The notes: generated from the letters alone by a model not told the origin. A stretch of 64,000 bases of DNA from Microbacterium rhizosphaerae (GCF_034120055.1 NZ_CP139368.1:3534001-3598000); one strand, 5' to 3'; positions 26,197-35,217 are shown, numbered from the stretch's first letter. Numbers and translations are program-made.

Positions 26197-27390
26197 TCAG
26201 CCCCGGCAGTCGCCCGAGCCGGAGTCGGTGTAGTCGAGGGCGGAGGCGGGCTGTCCCGCGCCCTTCAGCGCGGGCGCATAAGAGAACTCGTAGCCGTGCT
26301 GCGTGAGGGTGAGCTTCAGCACGCCGTAGCCCTGGTCGTAGCCGGTGACGACGTTCGGGTTCGCGAAGGTGCCGTCGGCGTTCTTCGCGAGGCTGTCGAG
26401 GCCCTCGCCGCCCGTGCCGACGATGATCTCCGGGATGCCCTTCTTGGTGTCCACAGCACCCGTGGGGTCCATCGGCTGGAAGCGCGCGTAGGCGTGCTCG
26501 TGGCCGTTGAGGACGAGGGTCGCGCGGTCGGCGTACAGCAGCTTCCACCATGCGTCGGTGACACCGCCCTCCTGACCGCCCGCACCCGGTGCGGATGCCG
26601 GGACCGTCGCCGTCGACGCCGTCGTCGCGCTGAAGGCCGGCTGGTGCCAGTACGCGACGGTGCACTGCTGGTGGTTGTTCTCGAGGTCGTCGGCGAGCCA
26701 CCGCGTCTCCTGCGCGAGCAGGCCGTTGCCGGTCGTGGAGCAGTCGTTGCCGAACGCGGCGGAGTTGCACTCGGCGTTCAGCGAGATGATGTGCCAGTTG
26801 CCGAGGTCGAAGGAGTACCAGCCCTGCGTGTCGGCCGTGTCGTCGCCCGCCTGGCCGGTGGCGTTGGGCGTTCCGCTCTGGTCGTGGCCGTTGAAGTAGG
26901 CGAAGTAGCCGTTGCCGTTCTGGCCGGTCTCGCTGTCGCCCTTCTTGGTGTACGAGTAGTACTCGTGGTTGCCGGGAGCGGGGCGCGCCAGGAACTTCAG
27001 CCCGCCCCACGCCTGCTCGAACGACGCCTCGAAGTCGCTCAGCTTGCCGACCTGGTACTGCTCGTCGCCGAGGAGCGCGATCGCGTCGGGCTTCATGGCG
27101 AGCGCCTGCTTCGCGGTCGCGAACTCGGCGTCGTAGCCGCCGAGGCTCGGGCTGCCGCATTTGAGGGCGGCGGGATTGTTCGCGTTGTCCGCGTCATTCG
27201 GCTCGCAGGCGATGTCGCCGACGGCGGCGAGCGTGTAGGTCTTGGCGTTGTCCGCCTTGACCGCGTGGTCGTAGGGCCAGCCGTTGTCGATCAGCGGTGC
27301 GGCGACGGCAGCGGCACCGCCGAGGAACGTCGCAGCGACGACGCCGGCAGCGATCAGGGTGAGTGTGCGGGTGCGGGAGCGGGAGCGCAT
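26197..27390 (-). CDS. Secreted calcineurin-like metallophosphoesterase
   Basis: A 397-residue exported phosphatase. The N terminus has an Arg-rich start and a hydrophobic signal core, with likely cleavage near AAVAAPL at about residue 31. The dimetal-site motifs occur in order: GDIAC (Asp59), GDEQY, GNHEYY, a YWHQP histidine and NGHEHAY, which matches purple-acid-phosphatase-like enzymes. The C-terminal part has four cysteines that may form disulfides. An AGGAGG ribosome site precedes the ATG. PHO-box-like repeats lie 68-96 bp upstream, suggesting induction by phosphate starvation. Confidence 0.9.
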   Translation of the reverse strand: MRSRSRTRTLTLIAAGVVAATFLGGAAAVAAPLIDNGWPYDHAVKADNAKTYTLAAVGDIACEPNDADNANNPAALKCGSPSLGGYDAEFATAKQALAMKPDAIALLGDEQYQVGKLSDFEASFEQAWGGLKFLARPAPGNHEYYSYTKKGDSETGQNGNGYFAYFNGHDQSGTPNATGQAGDDTADTQGWYSFDLGNWHIISLNAECNSAAFGNDCSTTGNGLLAQETRWLADDLENNHQQCTVAYWHQPAFSATTASTATVPASAPGAGGQEGGVTDAWWKLLYADRATLVLNGHEHAYARFQPMDPTGAVDTKKGIPEIIVGTGGEGLDSLAKNADGTFANPNVVTGYDQGYGVLKLTLTQHGYEFSYAPALKGAGQPASALDYTDSGSGDCRG

Positions 27391-27457
27391 GGACGTTCCT
27401 CCTGGGGGCGCGGACGGGGATGCGAGGGAGACGGTACTGACCCACGGATGCTCCGAC

Positions 27458-27486
27458 GGTTAACCCGCGTGAACATTCCGGTGAAC
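27458..27486 (-). promoter_or_regulatory. PHO-box-like direct repeats upstream of the phosphatase
   Basis: Read on the minus strand there are three GTTCACC-like units, GTTCACC, GTTCACG and GTTAACC, with start-to-start spacing of 12 and 10 bp. GTTCACC repeats of about 11 bp are the binding form described for Streptomyces PhoP and mycobacterial RegX3. A possible TACCGT -10 box lies at 27431-27436. Confidence 0.5.
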
Positions 27487-27542
27487 CCTGCGTGTCGCCG
27501 GGGTGCCGGCCGTGCGATGCACGGAGAGCGGACACTGGATGC

Positions 27543-28958
27543 ATGCGAGGACGACGGATGCGCGCGGCGGCGCTGTGCGCGGCGGCGCTCGCACTCGTCG
27601 CGTGCACCTCCACCGGCGGGTCGACGCCACCGCCCACGGCGCCCGCCGCCATCCCGGACTCGGCCCCTGCGAGCACGCCGGGTGGGTCTGCCGTCCCGGC
27701 GCTGTGGGCGGGCTATCACGGGGACGCCGCGCGCACGGGGTACGTCCCCGGCGCCGTCGCCGATCCGGCGCGCGAGCTGTGGAGCGTCGACCTCGGCTCC
27801 GCGGTCTACGGCCAGCCAGTCGTGACAGGCGACACGGTCATCGTCGGCACGGAGTCCGACGAGGTGGTCGCGCTCGACCGGCGGACGGGGCGCAGGCTGT
27901 GGTCGCACGGGCTGGGAGCGCCGGTGACCGACATCGTCGGGCGCACGGGATGCGGCAACATCGACCCGCTCGGCATCACCTCGTCGCTCGCCGTGGACTC
28001 CGCCCGCGGCGAGGTCTTCGCGGTCGGGGAGGTCCTCGGCGCCGCCGGCGCTGTGCACCATCGCCTGGTCGGGCTGGATGCCAAGACCGCCAGGCAGCTG
28101 CTCAGTGAGGACGTCGACCCGCCCCTCCCCGCCGGCGAGAAGGCGGTGAACCTCCTGCAGCGGGCGGGGCTCGCGATCGGCAACGGCCGCGTCTACATCG
28201 GCTACGGCGGCAACATCGGCGACTGCGGTCGCTACCACGGGTGGCTCGTCGGCGCGTCGGAGACGTCGCCCGGCGATCTGGTGAGCTTCGAGGTCGCCCG
28301 CGACGGCGAGGGCGGCGCGATCTGGTTGTCCGGCGGCGCTCCGGCGATCGGCCCGGACGGCCACGTCTACGTGACGACCGGCAACGCGAACCCGTTCCCC
28401 GCGGCACGGGACGAGTTCGAGCACACGGAGAGCGTCCTGAAGCTGTCCCCCGACCTGAAGGTGCTCGCCGCCTTCAAGGATCCCGACGCCGGCGGCGACG
28501 AGGACCTCGCTACGGGCAACCCGGTGCTCCTGCCCGGCGATCTCGTCTTCGCGGTCGGGAAGACGGATGCGGGCTACCTCCTGCGCACGTCCGACCTCTC
28601 GCGCGTGGCCGTCATCCGCGACGTGTGCGGGAGCGATCCGGATGGCGGGCCCGCGTACGACCCCGCCACGCAGAGGCTGTTCGTCCCGTGCCGGGGCGGC
28701 GGCATCCAGATCGTCGATGTCGCCCGGCACAGACTGGGTCGCCGTTTGGAGGGAGCCAACAGCGCTCCCATCGTGGTCGGCACGACGGTGTGGGCGACGT
28801 CGTATCCCGCCGGGGGGCTCACGGCCTTCTCGGCTGCGTCGGGCGCGCAGACGCAGCGCGTCGGCACCGATGCGGTGCCGACCTTCGCGACGCCCTCCTC
28901 CGCGGGGGGCATGCTGTTCCTTGGAACGCGGACGGGCGTCTCAGCCTTCGGAGGCTGA
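27543..28958 (+). CDS. Lipoprotein with PQQ-like beta-propeller
   Basis: A 471-residue lipoprotein. The signal peptide MRGRRMRAAALCAAALALVAC ends in a lipobox Cys at residue 21, followed by a Thr/Pro/Ala-rich linker. From about residue 50 the sequence shows repeated beta-propeller blades typical of PQQ-binding-like repeats (GDTVIVGTESDEVVALDRRTGRRLWS, GRVYIGYGG, VYVTTGNANPF). No dehydrogenase catalytic residues are recognised, so it is more likely a structural or binding propeller on the cell surface. A second ATG five codons on is a possible start. Its final codons form one arm of the terminator that follows. Confidence 0.8.
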   Translation: MRGRRMRAAALCAAALALVACTSTGGSTPPPTAPAAIPDSAPASTPGGSAVPALWAGYHGDAARTGYVPGAVADPARELWSVDLGSAVYGQPVVTGDTVIVGTESDEVVALDRRTGRRLWSHGLGAPVTDIVGRTGCGNIDPLGITSSLAVDSARGEVFAVGEVLGAAGAVHHRLVGLDAKTARQLLSEDVDPPLPAGEKAVNLLQRAGLAIGNGRVYIGYGGNIGDCGRYHGWLVGASETSPGDLVSFEVARDGEGGAIWLSGGAPAIGPDGHVYVTTGNANPFPAARDEFEHTESVLKLSPDLKVLAAFKDPDAGGDEDLATGNPVLLPGDLVFAVGKTDAGYLLRTSDLSRVAVIRDVCGSDPDGGPAYDPATQRLFVPCRGGGIQIVDVARHRLGRRLEGANSAPIVVGTTVWATSYPAGGLTAFSAASGAQTQRVGTDAVPTFATPSSAGGMLFLGTRTGVSAFGG

Positions 28959-28968
28959 GACGCCCGTC
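28931..28968. terminator. 17-bp terminator overlapping a stop codon
   Basis: The arms 28931-28947 and 28952-28968 are perfectly complementary around a TCGG loop. The TGA stop of the propeller gene (28956-28958) lies inside the right arm. The gene on the other strand ends 17 bp away, so the hairpin can serve both directions. Confidence 0.8.
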
Positions 28969-28984
28969 TCGCTGGTCGTGTCGG

Positions 28985-29362
28985 TCAGGCGTTCGCCGCG
29001 GCTGTGACGACCTGGGCGCGCAGCGGCATGAGAGCGCCCGCGACCTGCTCGATCGTCTCGGGCGCGACACCGGCCTCCGACAATGCCTGGGCGGCGTACC
29101 CGATGACCTTGTCGAAGTCCTCGTCGGTGATCCCACGGCCGGAGTGCGCAGCATCCAGGTCGAGACCCTTGTAGCCGTTCGGGCCGCCGGTGGCCGCTGC
29201 GAGGAACAGTGCCATGTGGCGCTTCTGCTCGACGAGTCGCGTCGTGGCGAAGTACGGCGCGAGCGTCTCGTCGCCGATGATGAGCTCGTACAGGCGGTCC
29301 ACAACCGTGGCGATGCCGGCTCCTTCGCCGAGCTGCTGGTAGAGCGTCGTCGCGTCAGTCAA
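28985..29362 (-). CDS. glbN: Group I truncated hemoglobin
   Basis: A 125-residue 2-on-2 globin of the TrHbN type. TLYQQLGEGAGIATVVDRLYELI is the conserved start, Tyr25 is the B10 position, PYF and KRHMALFL mark the CD/E region, and His73 in LDAAHSGRGI is the proximal heme ligand. Such proteins bind oxygen and detoxify nitric oxide. It starts with TTG, with GGAG seven bases upstream. It is the third gene in the series flavohemoglobin, DivIVA-domain protein, truncated hemoglobin. Confidence 0.92.
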   Translation of the reverse strand: MTDATTLYQQLGEGAGIATVVDRLYELIIGDETLAPYFATTRLVEQKRHMALFLAAATGGPNGYKGLDLDAAHSGRGITDEDFDKVIGYAAQALSEAGVAPETIEQVAGALMPLRAQVVTAAANA

Positions 29363-29438
29363 TCGTTACTCCGATCATTCAGGGGGAGAGTGCGACACAA
29401 GCGTGCCACGAGTCGGGTCGTCGCGTCAGACGCGAGCG

Positions 29439-30074
29439 TCACTCGTGCGGGTTCACGCCGAGCCGCCCGAGCTCGCGCTCGATCGATTCGAGCAGCGAGT
29501 GGGCCTGCGCGGCCGCCATCCGGGTGAACTGGCGGGCGCGTACGACATCCTCGGGGCTCGCCGGCCCGGCGGCCGCGAGATCGTCGGTGGCGAAGGCGGC
29601 AGCGGGCGACTGATCCGGCGACCATCCCCCGCCCTGCGGCGCCGGCGCCGGCGTGGCCGGTGCGACGGGTCGGGTCTGCGGCGCCTCCGCGGAGGCAGCG
29701 GATGCGTCGCGTGCGGCGCCGGCCTCCTTCTCGATGTTGTGCGCGACCTGCTGCGCGCGCTCGACGATCTCGCGGTACTGCTTGCGCGCGGTCTCGATGA
29801 GGTCCTTCGAGTAGGCCTCGGCCTCGGCGACCGCGTCGTCGGCGATGCGCTGAGCGCTGCTCAGGAGGAGGACGGCGCGGCTCGAGATCTCGGTGTCGTC
29901 CGCGGTCAGACCCGCGGTCAGATCGTTCTTCTCACGCCACGCGAGCTCGAGGGCGTCTGCAGCGGCGGAGAGCAGCGCGCGCACCTCGTTGCGGTCGTAG
30001 CCCTCGTGCTCGGTGGAGAACGCCACATTGCGCAGCTGTTCCGGGGAGATGGAAACGGATTGAGTCCCTGACAT
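29439..30074 (-). CDS. DivIVA-domain coiled-coil protein
   Basis: A 211-residue protein. The N-terminal ISPEQLRNVAFSTEHEGYDRNEVRALL is the DivIVA lipid-binding and dimerisation motif. A long heptad-rich coiled coil follows to about residue 120, then a Pro/Ala linker and a C-terminal helix. DivIVA proteins sense negative membrane curvature at poles and septa and recruit partners. Here it lies 12 bp after the flavohemoglobin gene and before the truncated hemoglobin gene on the same strand, so it may position or scaffold the globins; that is inference. It is too short to be the main Wag31/DivIVA, which is expected elsewhere. Confidence 0.85.
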   Translation of the reverse strand: MSGTQSVSISPEQLRNVAFSTEHEGYDRNEVRALLSAAADALELAWREKNDLTAGLTADDTEISSRAVLLLSSAQRIADDAVAEAEAYSKDLIETARKQYREIVERAQQVAHNIEKEAGAARDASAASAEAPQTRPVAPATPAPAPQGGGWSPDQSPAAAFATDDLAAAGPASPEDVVRARQFTRMAAAQAHSLLESIERELGRLGVNPHE

Positions 30075-30086
30075 GTCCTACCGCCT

Positions 30087-31304
30087 CTATTGGATGCCCA
30101 GCCCGACGCCCGGCTGGATGACTTCGTGGGGGCCTGCCTGGCTGCCCGCGTGGATGCTCTGTTGCGTGAATGGGTCTTCGTACTTCTCGCTGCGGATGCG
30201 CTCGCCGTCCATGCCGGCCGCGGTGAGCGCCGCGGCAGCGTGGTCGACCATGCGGGGCGACCCGCACAGCATGGCGACGTACCCGTCCCACGGGCCGTCC
30301 GCGGCGGCGACGTCGCCGATGAGCCCCCGCTGTCCCGGATACGACGGGTCGTCGGAGACCGCGTAGCGAGTCGTGAGCCAGGGCGCGCCGGTGTACCGCG
30401 CGAGCTCCGGCTTGGCGTAGAAGCCCCACGGATGCCGCGCCCCCTGGTACAGCGCAACACGAGGCCCGCGTCCCGTCGTCCGGTGCCGCTCGGCCACCTG
30501 GTCGACGATCGCCAGGAGGGGTGCGAGGCCGGTGCCGCCGGCGACGAGGAGCAGGTCTGGCCACTCCTGGTCGTGCGCGAGGGTCAGCAGCTCGCCGATG
30601 GGCGGGCCGAACCGCACACGGTCGCCCGCCTTGACGTCGCGGAGGATGGCGCCGCTGACCTGGCCGCCGGGCACGAGCTGGACGTGGAACGTGATCGTGC
30701 CGTCCGCGCGAGGCACGTGCGTCGGCGACAGGTAGCGCCACTGCCGGGGCCGCTGGGGCACCTCGACCGAGATCGACTGTCCGGGCAGGAACGGGTAGTG
30801 GTCGTCGGGCTGGACGGTGAGGGTGCCGACATCCATCCCGCGCCGCTCGGTCGCGACCACCTGGCCGCTCCAGGTCGCCGGCTGGCCCTCTGCCTCCTCT
30901 GCAGCGGTGATCATGGTCGTCGCGATGAGCCCGTAGGCCTCGGCCCAGTCGGAGGCGAGCTCCGGCGTCCAGTCGTCGCCGAGGAAGTGCTTGAGCGTCA
31001 CGAGGAGCGAGGCGCCCACGGCCGGATAGTGGCCGGCGATCGTCCCGAACTTGCGGTGGTCGCGGCCGAGATCCTGGATGTAGTCGACCACGTCGCCGAT
31101 GCTGTCGACGTTGCTCACCATGCGTCCGAGCGCCGTGACGAGCCGGTCGCGCTGCGCCGCCATCGTCACGGGGAACATGTCCCGGACCTCGGGGTGCGCC
31201 AGGAACAGGTGGGCGTAGAAATAGCCGGGGACCGCATCCCCGTGTGCCGCAACCTGAGCCCAGCTGCGCTTGAGCGCGTCTGCATCCACCTGTGTCGTGT
31301 CCAA
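30087..31304 (-). CDS. Flavohemoglobin (nitric oxide dioxygenase type)
   Basis: A 405-residue three-domain protein. The globin domain (about 1-140) has Tyr30 (B10), Gln51 (E7) and proximal His83 (LGRDHRKFG), the site used for NO dioxygenation. An FAD-binding domain (about 150-255, with RQWRYLSPTHV as a divergent RxYS-like motif) and an NAD-binding domain (VAGGTGLAPLLAI at about 268, then MLCGSPRMV) follow. A short tail of about 25 residues is extra. Electrons pass from NAD(P)H through FAD to heme. The annotated start is a TTG with poor ribosome-site support, so the exact N terminus is uncertain. Confidence 0.88.
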   Translation of the reverse strand: MDTTQVDADALKRSWAQVAAHGDAVPGYFYAHLFLAHPEVRDMFPVTMAAQRDRLVTALGRMVSNVDSIGDVVDYIQDLGRDHRKFGTIAGHYPAVGASLLVTLKHFLGDDWTPELASDWAEAYGLIATTMITAAEEAEGQPATWSGQVVATERRGMDVGTLTVQPDDHYPFLPGQSISVEVPQRPRQWRYLSPTHVPRADGTITFHVQLVPGGQVSGAILRDVKAGDRVRFGPPIGELLTLAHDQEWPDLLLVAGGTGLAPLLAIVDQVAERHRTTGRGPRVALYQGARHPWGFYAKPELARYTGAPWLTTRYAVSDDPSYPGQRGLIGDVAAADGPWDGYVAMLCGSPRMVDHAAAALTAAGMDGERIRSEKYEDPFTQQSIHAGSQAGPHEVIQPGVGLGIQ

Positions 31305-31516
31305 TCCATCGGCGTTCGCCGATCCCGGCCGACGCTAACCCGCGCCGCGCTCGGCCACAAATCCAGGTGGCGCCGGGTCGCCATCTCTCACGGACTTCTC
31401 ACGAAGCAGCGAGTGCCTCTTGCCACGGTGGCACTGCTCGACGGCGAACGCAAGCGGCCGTAGCCTTGCGCCGGGTTCGCCTGGCCCTCCGGACTCGCGG
31501 CATCCGGACCCGCCGA

Positions 31517-31885
31517 TCAGGCCGGGTCGACGCGGAGAGTCGTCGTCTTCGCCGTGTCGCTGTTGATGGCTCGCGTCGCGGATCCGTTGCCGTACTTCGC
31601 GAGGTAGGCGGCGTCGATCGCGTCGTCGTGCTCGTCGTCGGCGGTGAACACCACGGGCCGGGCGGCGCCGCCGTTCCAGCTGACGAAGCCCTCGTGGTGG
31701 CGGACGACGCCCTTGTACCACTCTCCCTCCGGTCCCTTCACGGATCGGACGTAGAGCACACCGCCCACGACGACCTGCCACACGATGACGAGCGTGCGCG
31801 AGGAGCCGTCGACCCTGCGCCCGGCGACGCGGATCGTGTTCGCGCGGTCCAGCTGGTCGAGCTCTTCCGGAGTCCATGCATCCAT
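31517..31885 (-). CDS. DUF2255 family protein
   Basis: A 122-residue protein with the DUF2255 pattern: an N-terminal WTPEELDQLDRANTIRVAGRR segment, then TLVIVWQVVVGGVLYVRSVKG and WYKGVVRHHEGFVSWNGG. The fold resembles split-barrel flavin or F420-binding proteins, but no enzyme activity is established. The ATG at 31885 has GGGAGG about 8 nt upstream. The 212 bp between this gene and the flavohemoglobin start show no feature I can name. Confidence 0.75.
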   Translation of the reverse strand: MDAWTPEELDQLDRANTIRVAGRRVDGSSRTLVIVWQVVVGGVLYVRSVKGPEGEWYKGVVRHHEGFVSWNGGAARPVVFTADDEHDDAIDAAYLAKYGNGSATRAINSDTAKTTTLRVDPA

Positions 31886-31987
31886 GTCGTCATCCTCCCC
31901 CGCGCGAGCCATCGTGCGGCCGATCCCGGCGAAACCGGTACCGGCAGGGCCTCCCCGGGCCAGGGCATCCGAGCGCAGCACGACGCG

Positions 31988-32023
31988 GCGGCGCCGCCGA
32001 CCCGGTCGGGTCGGCGGCGCCGC
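31988..32023. terminator. GC-rich 17-bp hairpin terminator after the GH3 gene
   Basis: Arms 31988-32004 and 32007-32023 are perfectly complementary. The hairpin begins 30 bp beyond the GH3 stop on the minus strand. It has no T tract. Confidence 0.7.
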
Positions 32024-32052
32024 GTGCGCGGGAAGGGCGTGCCGGGCGGCGA

Positions 32053-35000
32053 TCAGTTGGCGCCGTTGCCGAGCACCTTGCCCTTCACCGCGCCGACGAA
32101 CTGCGCGAGGCTCGTGAATTGGTCCGTGTAGGGGTTCACGGTGATGCCGCTCACTCCCTGCTCGGAGGCCAGCTGCGCGAACTGGGGCGACTGCATCGCC
32201 GTGTTCAGCACGCGCATCGCGGAGCGCTGCAGGTCGCCCAGACGCATGTTCTGCGCGGCGGCGTAGTTGCCCTTGATCACGACGGTGTAGGCGATGACGG
32301 TGGTGCCGTCGGCCGCGTACTGCACGTTCGTGATCGAGATGCCGGCCTTCTGCGCCGCGGTCAGCGCCGTGCTCGCGAGCATCGCCACCGTCTGCGTGTA
32401 CGCGTCGTTCACCGAGGTGAAGGCCGGGTTCGCCGCGAACGTCTGGTTGTTGATCGCGTCCACGGTCGTGGTGCCCGACGCGGGAACCTTCGACAGGTCG
32501 GTCGACGCATCCACCGTCGTGCTGAAGGTCGACGTGCCCGCGGCCGACGGCGTGATGCCGTTGAACTGCCACGCGTACGACGTCCGCGTGGGCGACACCG
32601 TCTTGTTGTAGACGGGAAGGCCGTTCACGTCGATGGTCGGCGGAACCTTGACGATCGAGTTGATCACCGTCTGCGGGCTGCCGCCGGGCTCGATCAGGTC
32701 GTTGCCCGAGTACAGGGTGGACACCGGATCGTGGCTGCCGCCCCAGTCCGACATGACCAGACCCTTGTAGCCCCACTCTCCGCGCAGGAGGTCGGTCAGC
32801 AGGTCGTAGTTCTGCGCCGACCAGGAGCCGCCGATCTTGTTGTAGGAGCTCATCACGGCCATCGGCTGCGCCGACTTGACCGCGTACTCGAAGCCCTTCA
32901 GCTCGATCTCACGTGCGCCGCGCTCGTCCATCACATCGTTGGCCGACGTGCGGCTGGCCTCCTGCTCGTTGCCGGCGAAGTGCTTGATCGTGACTCCCTC
33001 ACCCGGGATGGACTGGACGCCCTTGGTGACGGATGCCGCGGTCAGGCCGGACAGCAGCGGGTCCTCCGAGTAGTACTCGAAGTTGCGGCCGTTGAGCGGG
33101 TCGCGGTGGATGTTCATGCCCGGAGCGAGCCACAGCGACACACCGAACTCGGCCATCTCCTTGCCCGTCGCCTGGCCGACCTGCTGGATGAGATCGGCGT
33201 TCCATGTCTGCGAGAGCAGCGTGCCGATCGGCCAGGCCGTCGTGTACTGGTACTGCGGCGGCGTGACGGTCGTGATCTGCTGGGTCAGGCGCAGGCCCGC
33301 GGGACCGTCGGACAGCGTCATGCCGGGGATGCCGAGCTTCTCGTAGAGAGAGGTCGTGTATCCGGCGGCGCCGATCGCGTGAGCGGTCGTGCCGAAGACG
33401 CTCGCGCCCTCGACGATGTTCGCCAGCTGGGTCACGTTGAGCCCGGCGACGAACTGCTCCATCGACGTGGTGCCCTTCGCGACGTCGAACAGAGTCGCGT
33501 TCGGGTTCGTCGTGACGGGCTTCACCGTCTCACCGGTCTTGGCGACGTAGGGTGCGCCCGTGCCTTCCCAGTTCGTCTGGGACGGGTTCACGTAGGCGTC
33601 GATCGAGGAGATCAGGCTGCCGTCGATCGCGTAGTACGGAGACGTGGAGTCCACGCCCACGTTCTGCGAGAACGGCGACGCCGCGTTCACGGTCTGGAAC
33701 CCACTCGTCTTCAGCGGGACCGTGATGGCCGTCTGGGCCTCCTTGGCCTCACCCGGGTACGAGTAGAAGTTCGCCGGGTCGCCGTGCAGCAGCGAGGTCG
33801 GGCTCTGGTCGTTGAGCTGGTTGGAGTCCTGCTCGGTCGTGACGCTCGACGGCACGACCACGTTGGCCGCGATGTGCGTGTTGCGCGACGAGTCGCCCAC
33901 CCGGATGCGGTACTTGCCCGGGTCGAGGATCCACGATGCGCTCGAGTCGTAGTACGACGCCATGTCGCTCGTCGCGAACGAGACCGTGACCTCCTGCGAC
34001 TGGCCGGGAGCCAGCGCGTCGGTCTTCGCCCAACCGGCGAGCTCCTGGTACGGCTTGTCCTCGCCGCCCGCGGGTGCCGAGAAGTAGACCTGCACGACGT
34101 CCTTGCCGCTGTACGTGCTGCCCGTGTTCGTGACCCGCGCCTTCACCGTCACCTGCGACATATCCGCCTGCACGGACTGCGCCTTGACGTCGAAGTCCGT
34201 ATACGACAGGCCGTAGCCGAACGGGTAGTTGACGACGGAGGCCGGGTCCGCCGCGTCGATCGTCTTGTAGAACGAGTCGAAGTACCGGTAGCCGACGTAC
34301 ACGCCCTCCGAGTACTGCTCCGTGACCGTGTTGCCGTCGTTCGCCCCGAACGTCGCCGACGCCGGATAGTAGGAGTACTTCGATGCCCACGAGTCCGTCA
34401 GGTGGCCGGACGGGGTCACGTCGCCGTCGAGAACCTCGGCGAGGGCGTTGCCGCCCTCCTCGCCGGCCTGGCTCATGAGGAAGAGCGAGTCGAGCGCCGG
34501 GCCGCCGTTCGGGTCCGCCTCGGACGTGTTGATCGTGTCGAAGAACGACGTGTCGACGATCCCGCCGGTGTTGAGCACGACGACGACGTTCTTGTATGTC
34601 TGGCCGAGGAGGGCGACGTCGTTGTACTCGGTGTCGGTCAGCTGGTAGTCGCCCTTGCCGGAACTGCGGTCCCTGCCCTCACCGGAGTTGCGGGCGACGA
34701 CGTAGATCGCCGTGTCCGTGTCCGCCGTCGGCTTGACCGAGTCGGCCGTCAGCACCTGCTCAACGGAGGAATAGTCGACGGTCGACCCGAAGCCGCTTCC
34801 GCCGGAGGTGGCCGGATACTTCGTGTCGTAGGCGGACTTCATCGCGTCCCAGTAGGCCGGGCTCGTCGTGATCGTGAAGCCCGCGTTCTCGAGCCCGGTG
34901 CGGACGTTGATGGCGTAGCGCTGGTTGACGTTGCCGGAACCCGTGCCGCCCTTCACGGTCGCGTAGGCGCCGACGCCGAAGATCGCGACGTTGGTCTTCT

Positions 35001-35217
35001 TCTGCAGCGGCAGCGAGTGGTTCCGGTTGGCCAGCAGGACCATGCCGTCGGCGGCGGCCTGCTTCGAGAGCTGGGCGTTCGCGAGCTCCAGCGGGTTGGG
35101 GGTGGGGTCGGTGCTGGCCGCGAAGGCGGTGCCGCCGCCCGCGACCACGATGGCCGACGCGACGGCGAGGGGAACGATCGCCCCACTTACCCTCCGCCGA
35201 CGTGTGTGATTGCGCAT
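32053..35217 (-). CDS. Secreted GH3 beta-glucosidase/xylosidase with permuted domain order
   Basis: A 1054-residue exported glycoside hydrolase with a signal peptide cleaved near AFAAS. The GH3 C-terminal alpha/beta domain (about 50-290) and a fibronectin-like domain (about 345-440) come first, and the catalytic TIM barrel follows (about 610-1000). In most GH3 enzymes the barrel is first. Barrel motifs are NIHRDPLNGRNFEYYSEDPLL, KHFAGNEQE (Lys745) and the nucleophile Asp824 in VMSDWGG. The acid/base residue is not obvious. It probably releases glucose or xylose from plant oligosaccharides outside the cell. GAGAGG precedes the ATG; a GTG one codon earlier is possible. The divergent ROK gene is the likely regulator. 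Confidence 0.9.
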   Translation of the reverse strand: MRNHTRRRRVSGAIVPLAVASAIVVAGGGTAFAASTDPTPNPLELANAQLSKQAAADGMVLLANRNHSLPLQKKTNVAIFGVGAYATVKGGTGSGNVNQRYAINVRTGLENAGFTITTSPAYWDAMKSAYDTKYPATSGGSGFGSTVDYSSVEQVLTADSVKPTADTDTAIYVVARNSGEGRDRSSGKGDYQLTDTEYNDVALLGQTYKNVVVVLNTGGIVDTSFFDTINTSEADPNGGPALDSLFLMSQAGEEGGNALAEVLDGDVTPSGHLTDSWASKYSYYPASATFGANDGNTVTEQYSEGVYVGYRYFDSFYKTIDAADPASVVNYPFGYGLSYTDFDVKAQSVQADMSQVTVKARVTNTGSTYSGKDVVQVYFSAPAGGEDKPYQELAGWAKTDALAPGQSQEVTVSFATSDMASYYDSSASWILDPGKYRIRVGDSSRNTHIAANVVVPSSVTTEQDSNQLNDQSPTSLLHGDPANFYSYPGEAKEAQTAITVPLKTSGFQTVNAASPFSQNVGVDSTSPYYAIDGSLISSIDAYVNPSQTNWEGTGAPYVAKTGETVKPVTTNPNATLFDVAKGTTSMEQFVAGLNVTQLANIVEGASVFGTTAHAIGAAGYTTSLYEKLGIPGMTLSDGPAGLRLTQQITTVTPPQYQYTTAWPIGTLLSQTWNADLIQQVGQATGKEMAEFGVSLWLAPGMNIHRDPLNGRNFEYYSEDPLLSGLTAASVTKGVQSIPGEGVTIKHFAGNEQEASRTSANDVMDERGAREIELKGFEYAVKSAQPMAVMSSYNKIGGSWSAQNYDLLTDLLRGEWGYKGLVMSDWGGSHDPVSTLYSGNDLIEPGGSPQTVINSIVKVPPTIDVNGLPVYNKTVSPTRTSYAWQFNGITPSAAGTSTFSTTVDASTDLSKVPASGTTTVDAINNQTFAANPAFTSVNDAYTQTVAMLASTALTAAQKAGISITNVQYAADGTTVIAYTVVIKGNYAAAQNMRLGDLQRSAMRVLNTAMQSPQFAQLASEQGVSGITVNPYTDQFTSLAQFVGAVKGKVLGNGAN

